A stretch of 64,000 nucleotides of DNA. Origin: Agrypnia vestita (taxonomy: Eukaryota > Arthropoda > Insecta > Trichoptera > Phryganeidae). Positions 1 through 10,240 of this stretch are shown here, in pieces. The notes beneath the pieces were generated by a model, which was not told where the DNA came from, ran no database searches, and saw only the letters and a program-made list of their open reading frames with translations. The position numbers and the translations under genes were made by a program. Where the stretch lies: assembly GCA_016648135.1 (NCBI GenBank), contig JADDOH010010835.1:57083-121082 (forward strand), written 5' to 3'. Position 1 is the first letter of the stretch; each line of letters begins with the position of its first letter.

Positions 1-600
1 TATAAATAGGACTCATTTTATAATGTCAGGGAACGTGGCTGTGGATGCAAATGAAACACTAAAATAATTTAAAGTTTTTATTAGTTTACCTAGAAGTCAC
101 TGGACACGATTTTAATTTCCGCACAATTCTATAATTTACGCTAATTGTCACTAAAGTAGAAATTTCACACATTATTTATTACACTGTTTCATAATTTGTT
201 TTAATTTATGCTGTGTTTAACACATCGATCACTTTCTTGAATATTCTGTTCAATTCTCGCACCGATATATCACTGGGTACAAGGCGATGGCCACACTATT
301 TTGTCCGTGTATTCGCGTTCGCGCTAGCTTGCATGATTGCAATTGTCAAACGTCAATAATAGACTGCCCCGCGCGGCTCTGGCTTCACCTTTTATACATA
401 ACGCGTTGGTTTTTTGAATCTTCGAGACTATTCTATATATTTCTTGTATTTCCTCAACAATTCCAGTGTTTTCGAGATTGTCCCAGTCGTTTCCAGATTG
501 TTTTAATCGTTCCAGAGGGTTATTGAGTATTCGAGAGATTTTAGTCGTGCGTAAATTTTCCGGGTTCTATTATCTCTTTACAATAATAAAAAAATATCGT
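1..600 (-). mobile_element. LTR-like sequence, family L copy 1
   Basis: On the minus strand this reads as a promoter, a GC-rich leader and an AT-rich tail that ends near AGTGTTTCATTTG followed by CAGCCACG. The same tail recurs at 16250-16640, 22140-22760, 50345-50690 and 56735-57200, with the shared block CGTGTCCAGTGA being almost identical at 16250-16640. A repeated sequence with a core promoter and no coding region is what a solo LTR looks like, but I see no gag-pol next to any copy and cannot place the exact ends. The left edge is cut by the window. A long 5' non-coding part of another element is the alternative. Confidence 0.45.
360..396 (-). promoter_or_regulatory. TATA box plus initiator
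   Basis: The complement of 388-396 reads TATAAAAGG. An initiator-like GCAGTCT follows on the same strand with its A at position 365, about 31 bases downstream of the first T of the TATA box. That is the usual TATA-to-start spacing of insect RNA polymerase II promoters. It lies inside LTR-like copy 1 and would fire leftward. Confidence 0.45.
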
Positions 601-794
601 ATTTTTTTTAAATAAGGTCTTGTGCTAGGCTAACGGCCCCATATGAGATTCTGACGAATTAAGGAGGTTTAATATCCTGGAATTCTTCGGGAACAGTAAA
701 CCAGATATATAAGGAAAGTGATAGCAAGGATGGTGTAGTGGGCAGGACATTAATTGAGAGTAGATGAGTCCTGTAACACGCACAAGCTAGCAGG

Positions 795-945
795 ATTGAG
801 ACCGAGGGGAAGATCAAGACGGAGATGTGAAGATAATGTGAAGAGCTAGGGGAGGGCTCAGCAGACTGGATCACAATGGCGATGTCAAGGGACAGATGTC
901 GCTCTATTGTAACTGTGATTATAGACTTATGTATGAAGCCACTTA
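795..945 (+). pseudogene. RTE-like LINE C-terminus, relic
   Basis: Two reading frames give the tail of a LINE reverse transcriptase ORF. The first, from about 799, reads RPRGRSRRRCEDNVKS before a stop. The second, 861-938, reads ADWITMAMSRDRCRSIV. The order GRP-R-RRW-DNV followed by W-x-x-MAxDRxxWRxxV is typical of the C-terminal end of RTE-type and related non-LTR retrotransposon proteins. One or more frameshifts and a stop separate the halves, so the copy is dead. Nothing upstream to about 640 could be tied to the element. Confidence 0.6.
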
Positions 946-959
946 AGAAAAAGAGGTAG

Positions 960-2190
960 AAAAAATATATGACCATAAAAGACAGGTAGTTGCTAACAGA
1001 TATCTGTTGCTTAGATGCACCCTTACGGGTTTACAGATATTTTCATGTTAGAAATATGTTGAAACGATGATTTTGAAATATTTATTTTACTTCGTAAATT
1101 ATATTAGTTGCATTGTGTAAGGAAATGAATGGGTAATTGATTTAACATCGTATTGATTCTAAAAGCCGGCATGTATAAAATTTGAGGATAAGAATGGGGT
1201 ATTTGTCATTTTCAGAAAATAAAAAAGGATATTCCAAAAATACGCACTTAAATATGATCGCATTCGGGAGGATAGTCTTGATAGTTCTGTAAACCTATTT
1301 ATATTATTTATAATAAAAGGTAAGTTTTTGCTTGATGCAGAATTTTATGTTTTGAATCCGATTGAATTCATTGTGCACAACTTCCATTGAATAAAAAAAT
1401 ATTTTGATTAACATAAATTATGGAAGTATCACTGAGACGAAGCTGATTTGTACGATAAATGTACATGGAAATATTTTTATAGGATAAATATAAAGAATTA
1501 CATATTATTATAATTGGGATTTTTTGAGATGTACTAAATTAATGATATTTATGATAACTTTTACCCTTTTATCGTTAACATAAATGCTGAAAATTGTCAA
1601 TCCCTATAGTTCAGCATTATTTTCTTGCTATTGATCTCGCCGCTCGCTTTGATTTCGTCTCACCTGCTTTTCTGTTGTTAACACCGTTTTTCAGCAAGCA
1701 GTCGGTACATAAGCGGTAAATTGCCCCAGTGGAGTGCCCCATTATCCTCCCAACCGTAAAACCAATCACTTAAACCAGTGAAACTAGAAAGATATCCTAA
1801 GTATTATATTTATTGCCAAAAACATCTTTAGCTCTCAGGTTTCCGGGGCCGTTCAAAATGTTCTTTTTTGTTTTTTCGGCTATTACACCGCCTTTATTCG
1901 GCTTCGTTTCACTGCTTCTGGGTTTATCGTCAGGGTCGTCATCACTGATAAACTCAATACACCTGAAAATATAATATTATATTTATGAAACCAGTCTATT
2001 TACATCACTACCCTTACCGATAACACCGAGAACCATATATGTATTAATTAATAAACGAATATGTTTTGTAGATATGTCGAATAAATGCAAAATATTGTTT
2101 GTGTATCCAGCATATTTTAAATATTTTGTGACAAATTAGGTGCAACGTTACATTATTGAATATATGTGGACTATAAAAGCAAAGGCAGCA
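960..2190. other. AT-rich stretch, nothing recognised
   Basis: No coding similarity, repeat family or structured element was found. The segment 1610-1940 is somewhat less AT-rich than its surroundings but shows no open frame of interest. Confidence 0.4.
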
Positions 2191-2194
2191 ATAT

Positions 2195-2405
2195 TAAAAA
2201 AAAAATTGAATGCAGTCATCGAGGATTATTAATTTATAATGTACTGAATTCGAGATTTTATAGGGAACGTGATTTTGGAAAGGATACGTACATGAAAAAT
2301 AGAATTCAGTATTTTAAATTAGTAATCTTCGGTGGCAGCATTTCAAACATTTTAAATTATTTTTTTGGATAAAGCTGCCTTTGATTTTATACCCTACATA
2401 TTGTC
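2195..2405 (+). repeat. Dispersed repeat, family T copy 1
   Basis: This matches 39090-39335 over its length, with shared landmarks ATGCAGTCATCGA, CTGAATTCGAGATTTTATAG, ACGATTTTGGAA-like and CTCGGTG/TTCGGTG blocks in the same order. The other copy carries small insertions. The short open frame at 2166-2372 is not conserved between copies, so it is not a gene. Family identity unknown. Confidence 0.6.
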
Positions 2406-2869
2406 AAATGAATTGGGCGTCTTTGGTATGTTTACAGCACCATTTCTGAAGCATTTCAATAAAATAAGTTTCTTACTAAAACAAGAGTTATTTATTAACA
2501 TACTAAGGCTGGCGTAGTAAGTTCAAGCGTCAACTAACTATTGGCCGATCTGATTACAAGATATCTGACATCTTGACCTTTTATTAATCCGGACTTTGTA
2601 AATATTTCCAAATAACTCTAGTATTGTGTTAGCATTAAGCTTAAATATGTAAATAAACGGATATATCCTTAAAACTTTAAACAATTTTACAATGAAATGG
2701 TTTTATGACATGACATAATTGAGTAACAGCGCCGTCAACTAAATAATGTCGGCTATTGCGTACATAAAATGCAGATATATAGCTTAAATTTTTGTCAAAA
2801 TTCTCAATAATATATGTCTATATATACTCACGCCGAGCGAGTGAATTTTGATGCTCGCATTATTATATT

Positions 2870-2950
2870 TCAATGATGAGATTCGAACCTCGCTGTCAAT
2901 TCTTGGGTTAATGGATTAGACAACTTCTAATCCATCAACACAACTTCTGA
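2870..2950 (-). repeat. tRNA-like (SINE-like) fragment
   Basis: On the minus strand GGTTCGAATCTC matches the polymerase III B box consensus and sits 3' to a short region that could be a degenerate A-box half. I could not fold a full tRNA and found no second clear copy, so this is a weak call. Confidence 0.25.
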
Positions 2951-2964
2951 GTCGTTTGTTCATG

Positions 2965-3095
2965 TCTGAGAATCGCTAACTGTCTGTGTGCGAGTCTCGA
3001 TGACCCTTTTGACGGCACTCCTCATTTTTACAAGTGTAGTGCCTGTTGCGGTCTTCACTTGGTCGGTCCATTGGGTCAGCTATCTACCTCTCCCT
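2965..3095 (-). pseudogene. RTE-like LINE C-terminus, relic
   Basis: Reading leftward from 3091, one frame gives RGR, a stop, then LTQWTDQVKTATGTTLVK and further residues to a stop near 2965. The pattern RGRP-x-RWxDQVKxATGxTL is typical of the C-terminal tail of RTE-like LINE proteins. There is an internal stop in place of an expected Gly or Arg codon, and the rest of the ORF is missing. Upstream on the minus strand (3095-3150) GC content stays high and may hold more of the same protein in other frames. Confidence 0.5.
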
Positions 3096-3183
3096 GTGGA
3101 TGCCACCACTGTATCCCTCCACGCCCGGAACACTTAACCATTTGTTCTACCAATATGTTCGAAGTAATAAAGAAAATGCCTTA

Positions 3184-3328
3184 GGGCCGGTTGTGTTAAC
3201 TTGGTTTAAAGTAAAAGTTCGTTTAAAGCGTAGATTTTAACGGAAACGGATTGTTTGATTGGTGGAGAACGCAAAAATTTATGCTTTTAACGAACTTTTA
3301 CTTTAAACCTAGTTGATACAACCGGTCC
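3184..3328. mobile_element. MITE with long inverted ends and TTA duplication
   Basis: A 145-bp element whose two halves are inverted copies: the left end starts GGGCCGGTTGTGTTAAC and the right end, reversed, starts GGACCGGTTGTATCAAC, with similarity running about 55 bp inward. TTA stands on both sides (3181-3183 and 3329-3331), which suits a 3-bp TTA target duplication as made by PIF/Harbinger transposases. It encodes nothing. Confidence 0.65.
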
Positions 3329-3735
3329 TTAGGCAAGTTGTTGTGGGCTTCTAAGAAAGAAGAATTCTAAAAATTTCTTCTAAGGATTTTTGAACCTCTG
3401 CTGTATGAGGGTAGTAGTGAAAGTATTATTTTAGAGAGAGCACTTTGCATACTGTTTTGCACTCTCAACATGCGTCTAATGATACCGAATGTAGTGTTTT
3501 AATTTGCTGCCAAAATCCCCAGTAACAATGCTATTAGGTTATAACGCTGTTAACACTATTAAATAATTTTATTTTACTTTTATTTATTTTTAATTTAAAT
3601 AATTAAAAAAATAAAGTTAAATAATATCAAACAAAAATATCATATAATAAAACAAACAAAAATATTATATAATAATAGTTTATACTAAAAATATTATATA
3701 TTTTTCAAATACGTATTTTTGCTATGCTTGTATTA

Positions 3736-3855
3736 GCTTAACTTGTTTGTCTTGACAGAATCTTGTAATCGATATTTTACCCGCTTCCCAATGTCCGATC
3801 GAGTTGAAATTTTGCGCACAGACGTATTCTCGACAACAATACATGAATCAATTAT
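3736..3855 (+). repeat. Dispersed repeat, family A, diverged copy
   Basis: The block CCGCTTCCCAATGTCCGATC followed by GAGTTGAAATTTTGCG has the same layout as the family A core (CTTTTCCCGTGATCCAATCG then GAGCTGAAACTTTGC) at 7911, 36345 and 43371, but is much diverged. It may be a related subfamily. Confidence 0.35.
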
Positions 3856-4261
3856 CAGATTCACTAATTAATCGACTAATCCATCATAATTAAAATTAAT
3901 CAATGTTTTATATGGGAAATTAGTTAATAAGCTCACTACTAAAAAATGGCACTAGTTCCCTGCTGAAAAATGGTTTTTTATGCTGAGTAATATTGAGACA
4001 AAAAATTATATTACATGAAAGTATATATATTTAAAAAAAACCGCGTGGGCGCTTTCCCTCCATGATCAACAGAATTGTATATCAATATCATAAGCGGCCC
4101 ACCTTTTATTTGGAGAGCGAGGCAAAAATTTTTTGGCCGAACATTTATTTTTTACTTTTTAGCACATTTTTAACAAATATAAAATATATTTTCATGTATT
4201 ATACTTCTTCGTTTCTTTGCCTTGATTTAATGTATCGTTTGGTCATCTCATTATATTGACT

Positions 4262-4645
4262 TGTAGAAATATGGTTGAATCTGTTCAGCAAAAGTTCCTT
4301 CGTATACTTAATTTAAATGCAATGTTGCAAGTATAAAGAGTGCTTAGAAAATTTCAATGTTGACACATTGGCAGTTAGGAGACGAATTGCTGACAATTAT
4401 CTATTTATAATTCATGGTAGAAAACACCATTGAATGTTCCTAGTCGGCGATTTATGAGACATGATACATTCTCCCTCTCAATTTTTTAATAACAAATTAG
4501 CCCATTTAGAATTACTAAGGTTACATAATAAAATAGAAAATAATGACATATTTTATGATAGTTACAAGAGGACCATTACCAGAGTTGTCAAATCAGTTGA
4601 TCAGTCGGAGTCTGTTTGTTTTTTGATAATAAATTTTGTGGTTGC
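4262..4645 (+). pseudogene. Jockey/CR1-like LINE reverse transcriptase tail, relic
   Basis: Three frames together give the C-terminal part of a non-LTR retrotransposon protein. Around 4270 one frame reads VESVQQKFLRILNLN, the usual IExxQKRFLRYL motif. Another reads ECLENFNVDTLAVRRRIADN, matching the LxxRRxxAD helix. A third, near 4480-4580, reads NNKLAHLELLRLHNKI and then FYDSYKR, like the final helix before the C-terminus. Several frameshifts break it. It is related in kind to the minus-strand relic at 49385-50150. No 5' part of the element is visible. Confidence 0.6.
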
Positions 4646-4699
4646 TTAGCTTGTTTCTTGGTTCTCTGCTTTACATTACTTTGTATCCTTATGTTTGTT

Positions 4700-6770
4700 G
4701 TGTTTGCATTCAAGTGTTTAAAAATCGTATTAACTCATTTTATTACCATTGCGACATTTCATGTAATATATTTTTCATTGTTTGTAATTCATTAATAAAA
4801 AAATAAAAAAAATTATCTGCATCTCCACCCCATACAAGGAATTGTAAAATAAGAAGGCCTTGACCGTCAAGATTAGACAATACAATTAAAAGATATTTTA
4901 AAAATAATAAAAAAGCTCGCCATTTTTTGCATGCACGCACGAGATTACTGTTGATTAGTTTTTCTAGCCAGTTTTCAATTTTTCCTCATTCGGTGTTGAG
5001 GGAAGTACAGGCACAACCGAAAGTGAATTTATTCGTTTATTAACACGATTATCATGTCAAAGTAAATAGCATGCTTTTGTAAATAGGTATCCATTATTGG
5101 GAAATTAAGTTTAGTTTTTAATTTAAAAAAATTGAGACCGGACCTTTTTTACGGTTGCGCCGATCATCTTCAGACTTTTTGTTAGCTACAAAATAGAATG
5201 AACTTATTACGCCAGGTCAAAAAAGTGCCAAAGCCTTTATTTACATTGCTTGTAATATATCACTAATAATTGTCACTTTAAATTTATTATTTTATTAATA
5301 ATTTATTATTTTCATGAGTTTTCTGACAAAATGTTCCCTGAATCTTAAATTTTAATTAATTGATTTTTTGAATAATTGATTATTACTGCTGCTGCGGTAT
5401 TTTACGACCCACCGGTTAACTTCTATTGGAATTTTATTCCCATACAGTTCCAACCCTTCTGATTGAATTGTTCGCTCCGGGCTATTTTTACCCCACGACC
5501 CACGTGACCTGGACGCATTATTTGTTTACACCTCCGCTCACCCCGGTGAAAAGTTAATATAAATATAAACATCTCCCTTAGTGGTGTACCCCAGGGAAAT
5601 ATGAAGGGCCCTTTCGGGTTGATAGCGGTGATTCTCATATTTGTATAGCATGAACCTAATTCATTCGGCTACTAAATAATCAGTATGCGTCCAAAAATAG
5701 TTTACAATATTTATATATTTTATAATTTATTTATTTTCCAATTCTTTTAATCATTTATAATATTTATTTATATTATTTTTAATTTTTCATTAATTTCGCT
5801 AATGCCACTTACGTACTGAATTGATATAATATATATTTAAAACATATCACATGAATCAATTAGAAATGTATTTAAAAAAGTGTGTATCAAAATATATTTG
5901 CTTTAATAATTTTCAACTAATTTGTTTAAATTCTCATACAACAGTATTCTAAAATTGCAAATCCATAAAAATTGTTTTTATTAAAAAAAATAAAAATCTA
6001 GTTATTTATAATAATTACATATATTAAAACATTTATCCGCGATAGCCTTATTATCTCATTCAAATATTTATAGCATTTTTTTAGTATTTATTTTGAAACG
6101 ACCTGTATTTAGTTATTTTTGCATTTTCGCACTTTCTTACTTATAGGAACAAAGCTCTTTTTCAGTCTTTTGATGTAGTCGTAATTTCTGTTCTTTTCTT
6201 TCACCTACCTTGCGTTCTTTTGTATCCGGTGGCAGATTCCTTACATCCCTTCTTTTATCTTTGCCTTTGTCGTAATCTCATATTTTATGAATGGATATAG
6301 TAAATAACCGCCTTGATGTTCTTTTTGTTGCTTAATATGTTCCTATTAACAGCCATCATATGGATTTCGTTATACATTACGTTATATATTCGTTATTTAC
6401 CTCGTATGAGAATTGCAGCAAACTGAAAAAATTAAAATAAATCTGATAAAATAAGAGTTAAAAAATAGATTTTACTGAGGTGATATCTGCAATCTAAATG
6501 AGCAAACCTCGAAATGATTAGATTCCAGAAGGTGAATGAACCGAGAGATTTTCGTGGAGCGGTGGATTCAGCGACTGAACCAACAACGTACGTAATAGAA
6601 ATGGAATCGCAACCTTGACGGGTTGGTTCATGTGCGTGAGGAAAGATTCCCACCCAACTAGGAGAATCCATCAGTGTTCAATACGTTTTGTCTCGTGATT
6701 GAGGTGTGAATATATGAAGATACGGCAAAGCTAGTAAAGCAAGGCAGAACAATACGTAGTAGTTAAATAA
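4700..6770. other. AT-rich stretch with one GC-richer patch
   Basis: No element could be named. The patch at about 5400-5640 is GC-richer and open on the minus strand for 71 codons, but its product resembles no family I know. The rest (5640-6430) is strongly AT-rich with scattered short A and T runs. Confidence 0.35.
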
Positions 6771-6774
6771 TATT

Positions 6775-6918
6775 GGCGGCCCTCGCAGTCCAGTGGGTAT
6801 GACACTGGCCTCTCACACCAAGGTTTCTGGGTTCGATTCCCGGTGAGGTCACAACTAATCTATGTGATTTACTCAAGCCTGGGTGTTTTGTGATATGTTT
6901 CGCTTCTGTAATCGAGCA
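6775..6918 (+). mobile_element. tRNA-derived SINE, family 1 copy 1
   Basis: This matches 42288-42432 over about 145 bp. The B box GGTTCGATTCC is perfect at 6830-6840. The A-box region has decayed to CAGTCCAGTGGG. The tRNA-like head is followed by a shared tail containing CTCAAGCCTGGGTGTTTTGT. Transcription of such elements is by polymerase III from the internal boxes. Confidence 0.75.
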
Positions 6919-6919
6919 T

Positions 6920-7455
6920 CTTGGCAAAATATTCACTACTCAGAGAACGTAGTTTAATGAATATAGTACAGCTGGAATGGTTACGTATGTACAAAGATTG
7001 CCGATGGAATGGTCGTAGGTACGACGTGCGAGAGACATCGCGGCCGCGCTGTCCATTTCTTACATCCGATTGGCTGGAATTGTTTCTACTTACGGCTAGA
7101 GTACGCCGTAGGTCCCGATCATCACAATCATAGGCATCTTGTCGAGGAGGTGGTTTTCGAACCTTGTACGAGAAGGGGGTGAAATTATGACGTATTCTGA
7201 TAACTGCTTACAAAAGATTCATTATTTTTAGTTCTTTTTAAACATAAATTTAAATAAATTCATTAATAGTCCGTGTCAAATTGCGGATTGGCTGAGATTA
7301 TTACGACGTATAATTGATATGTACATTAATTTTTATTTTTTAAAATAAATAAGATGAATTAAATACAAGGATGTACAGAAGATCTATCTTAATTAAAAAT
7401 ATTTGTTTACCACCGGAATACGATCCCGGAACTTCAATACGGAGTTCAATCGTTT
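6920..7455. other. Unassigned stretch
   Basis: A moderately GC-rich patch at 6980-7130 is open for 70 codons on the plus strand, but the product has no recognisable family. The remainder is AT-rich with nothing seen. Confidence 0.3.
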
Positions 7456-7458
7456 TAT

Positions 7459-7885
7459 TTTTCTGCGCCTTTCACAGAGTACAAATTTTACAAAGATGAA
7501 CTAAATCCGTTCTTTGGGAAAGGGATTTAGGTCACAGAAGGAGAATGTCTCCCCTCGCATATCTTAAAGACACATTTATACCGCAGTTAAAAGTATTTAT
7601 TCTTGCATAATTAAATCCCTTGGTATACAACACGTATTTTTTACAACATGCAGAACTTGTTCATTTAAAATTTCGTTCCAAATCGAGTCACTGAGGTAAA
7701 AACGTCTTCTTATACTTTTTAAAAGTATTTAGTTTGACCTTTTCATACTTGTTTTAAAATTCACATAATTAAAAGTTCACAGTAATTTTTTTAAACAAGT
7801 TAAATCTATTGAAACCAACTCTGGCACTAGGTTGTGTGCTAAGAAATTTATGTAAGTGTTCACGTCTGTATATTTTGGTGGTCTG
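7459..7885 (+). repeat. Dispersed repeat, family S copy 1
   Basis: Landmarks shared with 27285-27925 and 47485-47762 are CTTTGGG near the start, GTCTCCCCTCG/GTCCCCTCCTCG, CTTGCATAATTAAATCCC and a region ending TATATTTTGGTGGTCTGTG. Directly after it, family A begins, so the two may be parts of one larger element. Confidence 0.6.
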
Positions 7886-7910
7886 TGTGCGTCTTTATAT
7901 TTGATTAATG

Positions 7911-8241
7911 TATTTTTTACTTCTTTTCTTTTAACTCGTGGCGTCTGCTTGCTTGCTTGACGAAAAAACTTTGGATCGATTTTTAACCCTTTTCCCGTGA
8001 TCCAATCGAGCTGAAACTTTGCAAGCAGACTAGTGGCGACGATCAAGAAGATCTGTCAAATTTTCGTTAAAAAAAATAAATAATTATAGTATAATTTTGA
8101 ATTTTTCACATTTTTAATGGTTTTTTCATACAATTCAGTAAGTTGTATGGAGATTCCGACGCGTATGGTGGACACGAAACCTGAAAATGAGAAAGGGAGT
8201 ATTGTAAAGACTTATTATTTTTTTATGGGTTACTTTTTTTA
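7911..8241 (+). repeat. Dispersed repeat, family A copy
   Basis: This is nearly identical to 43371-43667 and to the first part of 36345-36553. It starts with AACTCGTGGCGTCTGCTTGC and ends with ATGGGTTACTTTTTTT. The minus-strand open frame at 7777-8046 and the homologous one at 36253-36483 share their first 30 codons only because the DNA is repeated. No coding role is supported. Confidence 0.7.
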
Positions 8242-8329
8242 TATCATAAAGCTATATACTAAATTTTTTAAAATATTACTTACGTTGTACTTTTTGCTTT
8301 CGATTTTCTCATTCCCGACTTTATTGTAT

Positions 8330-9060
8330 CGGAGAGTTGTCTCTCTTCGAAACTCATTCCGCGTTCCTCCCCGAGTTATCAAATTGCAGGCACCGTCGTA
8401 TAGGTTTCACATCCAGCGCTTTGTCAACAGCGCGAAGTTCCTCCAGAACTCGGGCTGTGGTCGGGAGATACGCGGGTCTTGGCCCTGCCGCCGCCCCCGG
8501 CAGCAGGCCTGCACTGCCGCGCGCGCCCATCTATATTCATGGAATTTTAATAATGCCGGCCAAACTCGCAACAATTAATCACCGGCTCGGAGAGCCCCGG
8601 AACAAAAGATTATTTGTCACATGCAGCGAGACGAAGAGCACTTCTTCAAAAGTTATGTTAAAGGTCCTTCGTACGTTCCTGTTTTAAATTAGACGTGTAG
8701 CCAGGTGAAGTATTTTAATAATAATCACTGTCTTTTGTCCGCCGCTGGATGAAAGCCTTTCACGTCGTCTCGCACTGTTCGCTGCCCCGAACACACCCTG
8801 AAGGCGGACCTGAACAGATGTGAACACGACATCAAATAGTACAATGGCATCGAATAGTATTTTACATTGCGCCAGAGAAGCAAATAAAATAAATTGGGCT
8901 GAAGCGATTTCCGAGGAAAGAAAAGGAGGAAAACCACGTTTCAGAACCCCACTGCCCACCGGATGTACGTGCAAAACTTGAAGAGGGCTCCTCAGCCACG
9001 CTCGGATGCGCAACCAATAGGACAGGTCATCCTCGTAACAGGGGACCGCCGAAGAAAAAG
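8330..9060. other. GC-rich, apparently single-copy island
   Basis: CpG-containing, GC-rich sequence stands out from its AT-rich surroundings and matches no repeat elsewhere in the window. Open frames of 109-116 codons exist on both strands (8337-8687 plus, 8684-9013 minus), but neither looks like a known protein. The section 8480-8640 with GCCGGC and CACCGGCTCGG blocks looks like unique, possibly constrained DNA. It could be a regulatory element, a non-coding exon or part of an unknown gene. Confidence 0.35.
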
Positions 9061-9183
9061 TCGAAGAATTTATTCTTTGCCATGTATTTCCGTAGATTCG
9101 GTTGTTGGCTTGATCTCATCTCATTTCATATTATATTGTTGAAATTAAATATATAAACAGTTTTCAGTCCCCATTCGATCTCA

Positions 9184-9540
9184 CGTATGTTAGGTAGTGT
9201 AAAAGATAACACACCGTTCGAGTCTCTAGGTGTATACAGTTGCGATTGTGGAGCTTTCTACATAGGACAAACCAAACGCAATATCGCTAAACGATTGAAG
9301 GAACATATTGGAGCAATTAAAAACAACAACTCCAATATATCGGCAATTCAATCTTCCAAAGGGAATCTCTGTCACTTCATCAGATTTGACAGGCAAAAAT
9401 CTTATCAACAGAACCGTACCTTATACCCAGATTAGTGAGGGAGTCCATTGAAATATACAAACATCCCACTTTCAATAGAGATGACAGTTACAAACTATCA
9501 AGTATTTGGCGCCCTGTTCTAACGACATTGATTCAACCCT
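9184..9540 (+). pseudogene. Penelope-like element GIY-YIG endonuclease, 5'-truncated
   Basis: The frame from 9187 reads LGVYSCDCGAFYIGQTKR then KRLKEH, the GIY-YIG nuclease core found at the C-terminus of Penelope-like retrotransposon proteins (G-V-Y, Y-I-G, the R of the alpha helix). A frameshift near 9425 moves the tail into another frame, which continues LVRESIEIYKHPTFNRDDSY and ends near 9540; this phrase is also characteristic of Penelope tails. In the intact family the nuclease nicks DNA for target-primed reverse transcription. No reverse transcriptase is present upstream, so only the 3' end remains. Confidence 0.85.
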
Positions 9541-9699
9541 TGAGAGAAATCGCAGTAAAATCCGCCAACGTAATTAGTACATATTGCACACTGGCGACCT
9601 CTATTGAAGAAGAAGAGAATACTCCATAACAAAGTGCATACAATTTACGCCCTAGAAAGCAGCATCTAATCAGCCCGACCTCCACCTTCGCAGGTAAAG

Positions 9700-9745
9700 G
9701 TCGTCCTCCTGATGACGTTAAATAAGTATTCAACGAAACGTCGAG
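9700..9745 (+). other. Hammerhead-like motif downstream of Penelope relic
   Basis: CTGATGA at 9709-9715 and GAAAC at 9735-9739 enclose a short potential stem (CGTT with AACG). It lies about 160 bp past the end of the GIY-YIG relic, where Penelope-like elements carry their terminal repeats. Core spacing fits a hammerhead, but I could not build stems I and III convincingly. Confidence 0.35.
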
Positions 9746-10059
9746 ATTCGCTTCTCGGAAATACATACGGTTCGTATAAAATATCCGAAACTATGTCTAT
9801 ATTAATTAAAATTATATTTTATATTGTTAATAAAATTCTTAATATAGATCATATTTAAAACAATAATAACAATTTTATTTACATAATAAATTCATCTTAG
9901 TTAAATGATTTTTCTGTTTTATACAAGCGATACTTGTTTTTCTCCGGAATGGACCTGTTGGATATTCCATTTGTTTTCTTAATATTATTTTGATTAAAAG
10001 ACATTGTACAATTTTAAACGGAGCTAGATTTAATTAAGAAAATGTATATACAATTATAT

Positions 10060-10240
10060 ACAAGCTATGAATATGAGGAACGTGTGTGGAAGTCTTTTTA
10101 TACGATGGCCTAGGGCTTACAACCTGTATGAGCTGACTTAAGTGATCACTCTACAAAATGCAAAGTTCACCATTTCCATCGTAAGAACATCCACAAATTA
10201 TCAAATTTCGAAAGTTCTATATACATATGTATATGTTCAA
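10060..10240 (+). repeat. Dispersed repeat, family G copy
   Basis: Family G landmarks are present in order: AAGTCTTTTTATACGATGG, GCTTACAACCTGTATGAGCT, TAAGTGATCACT, then TTCACCATTTCCATCGTAAG. Inner similarity to 15185-15440 (reversed) and 53985-54145 (reversed) is strong. No open frame. Confidence 0.65.

Noticed and set aside
287..526. 79-codon plus-strand open frame near the left edge
   Set aside because: It is antisense to the leader and promoter of LTR-like copy 1 and is not conserved in other copies.
7777..8046. Minus-strand frame whose first 30 residues recur at 36253-36483
   Set aside because: The similarity is DNA-level repeat identity (family A). Frames end differently and the other family A copies do not keep them open.
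8117..8578. 153-codon plus-strand open frame
   Set aside because: Its first half is family A DNA and its second half unrelated GC-rich DNA, so it is a chance join.
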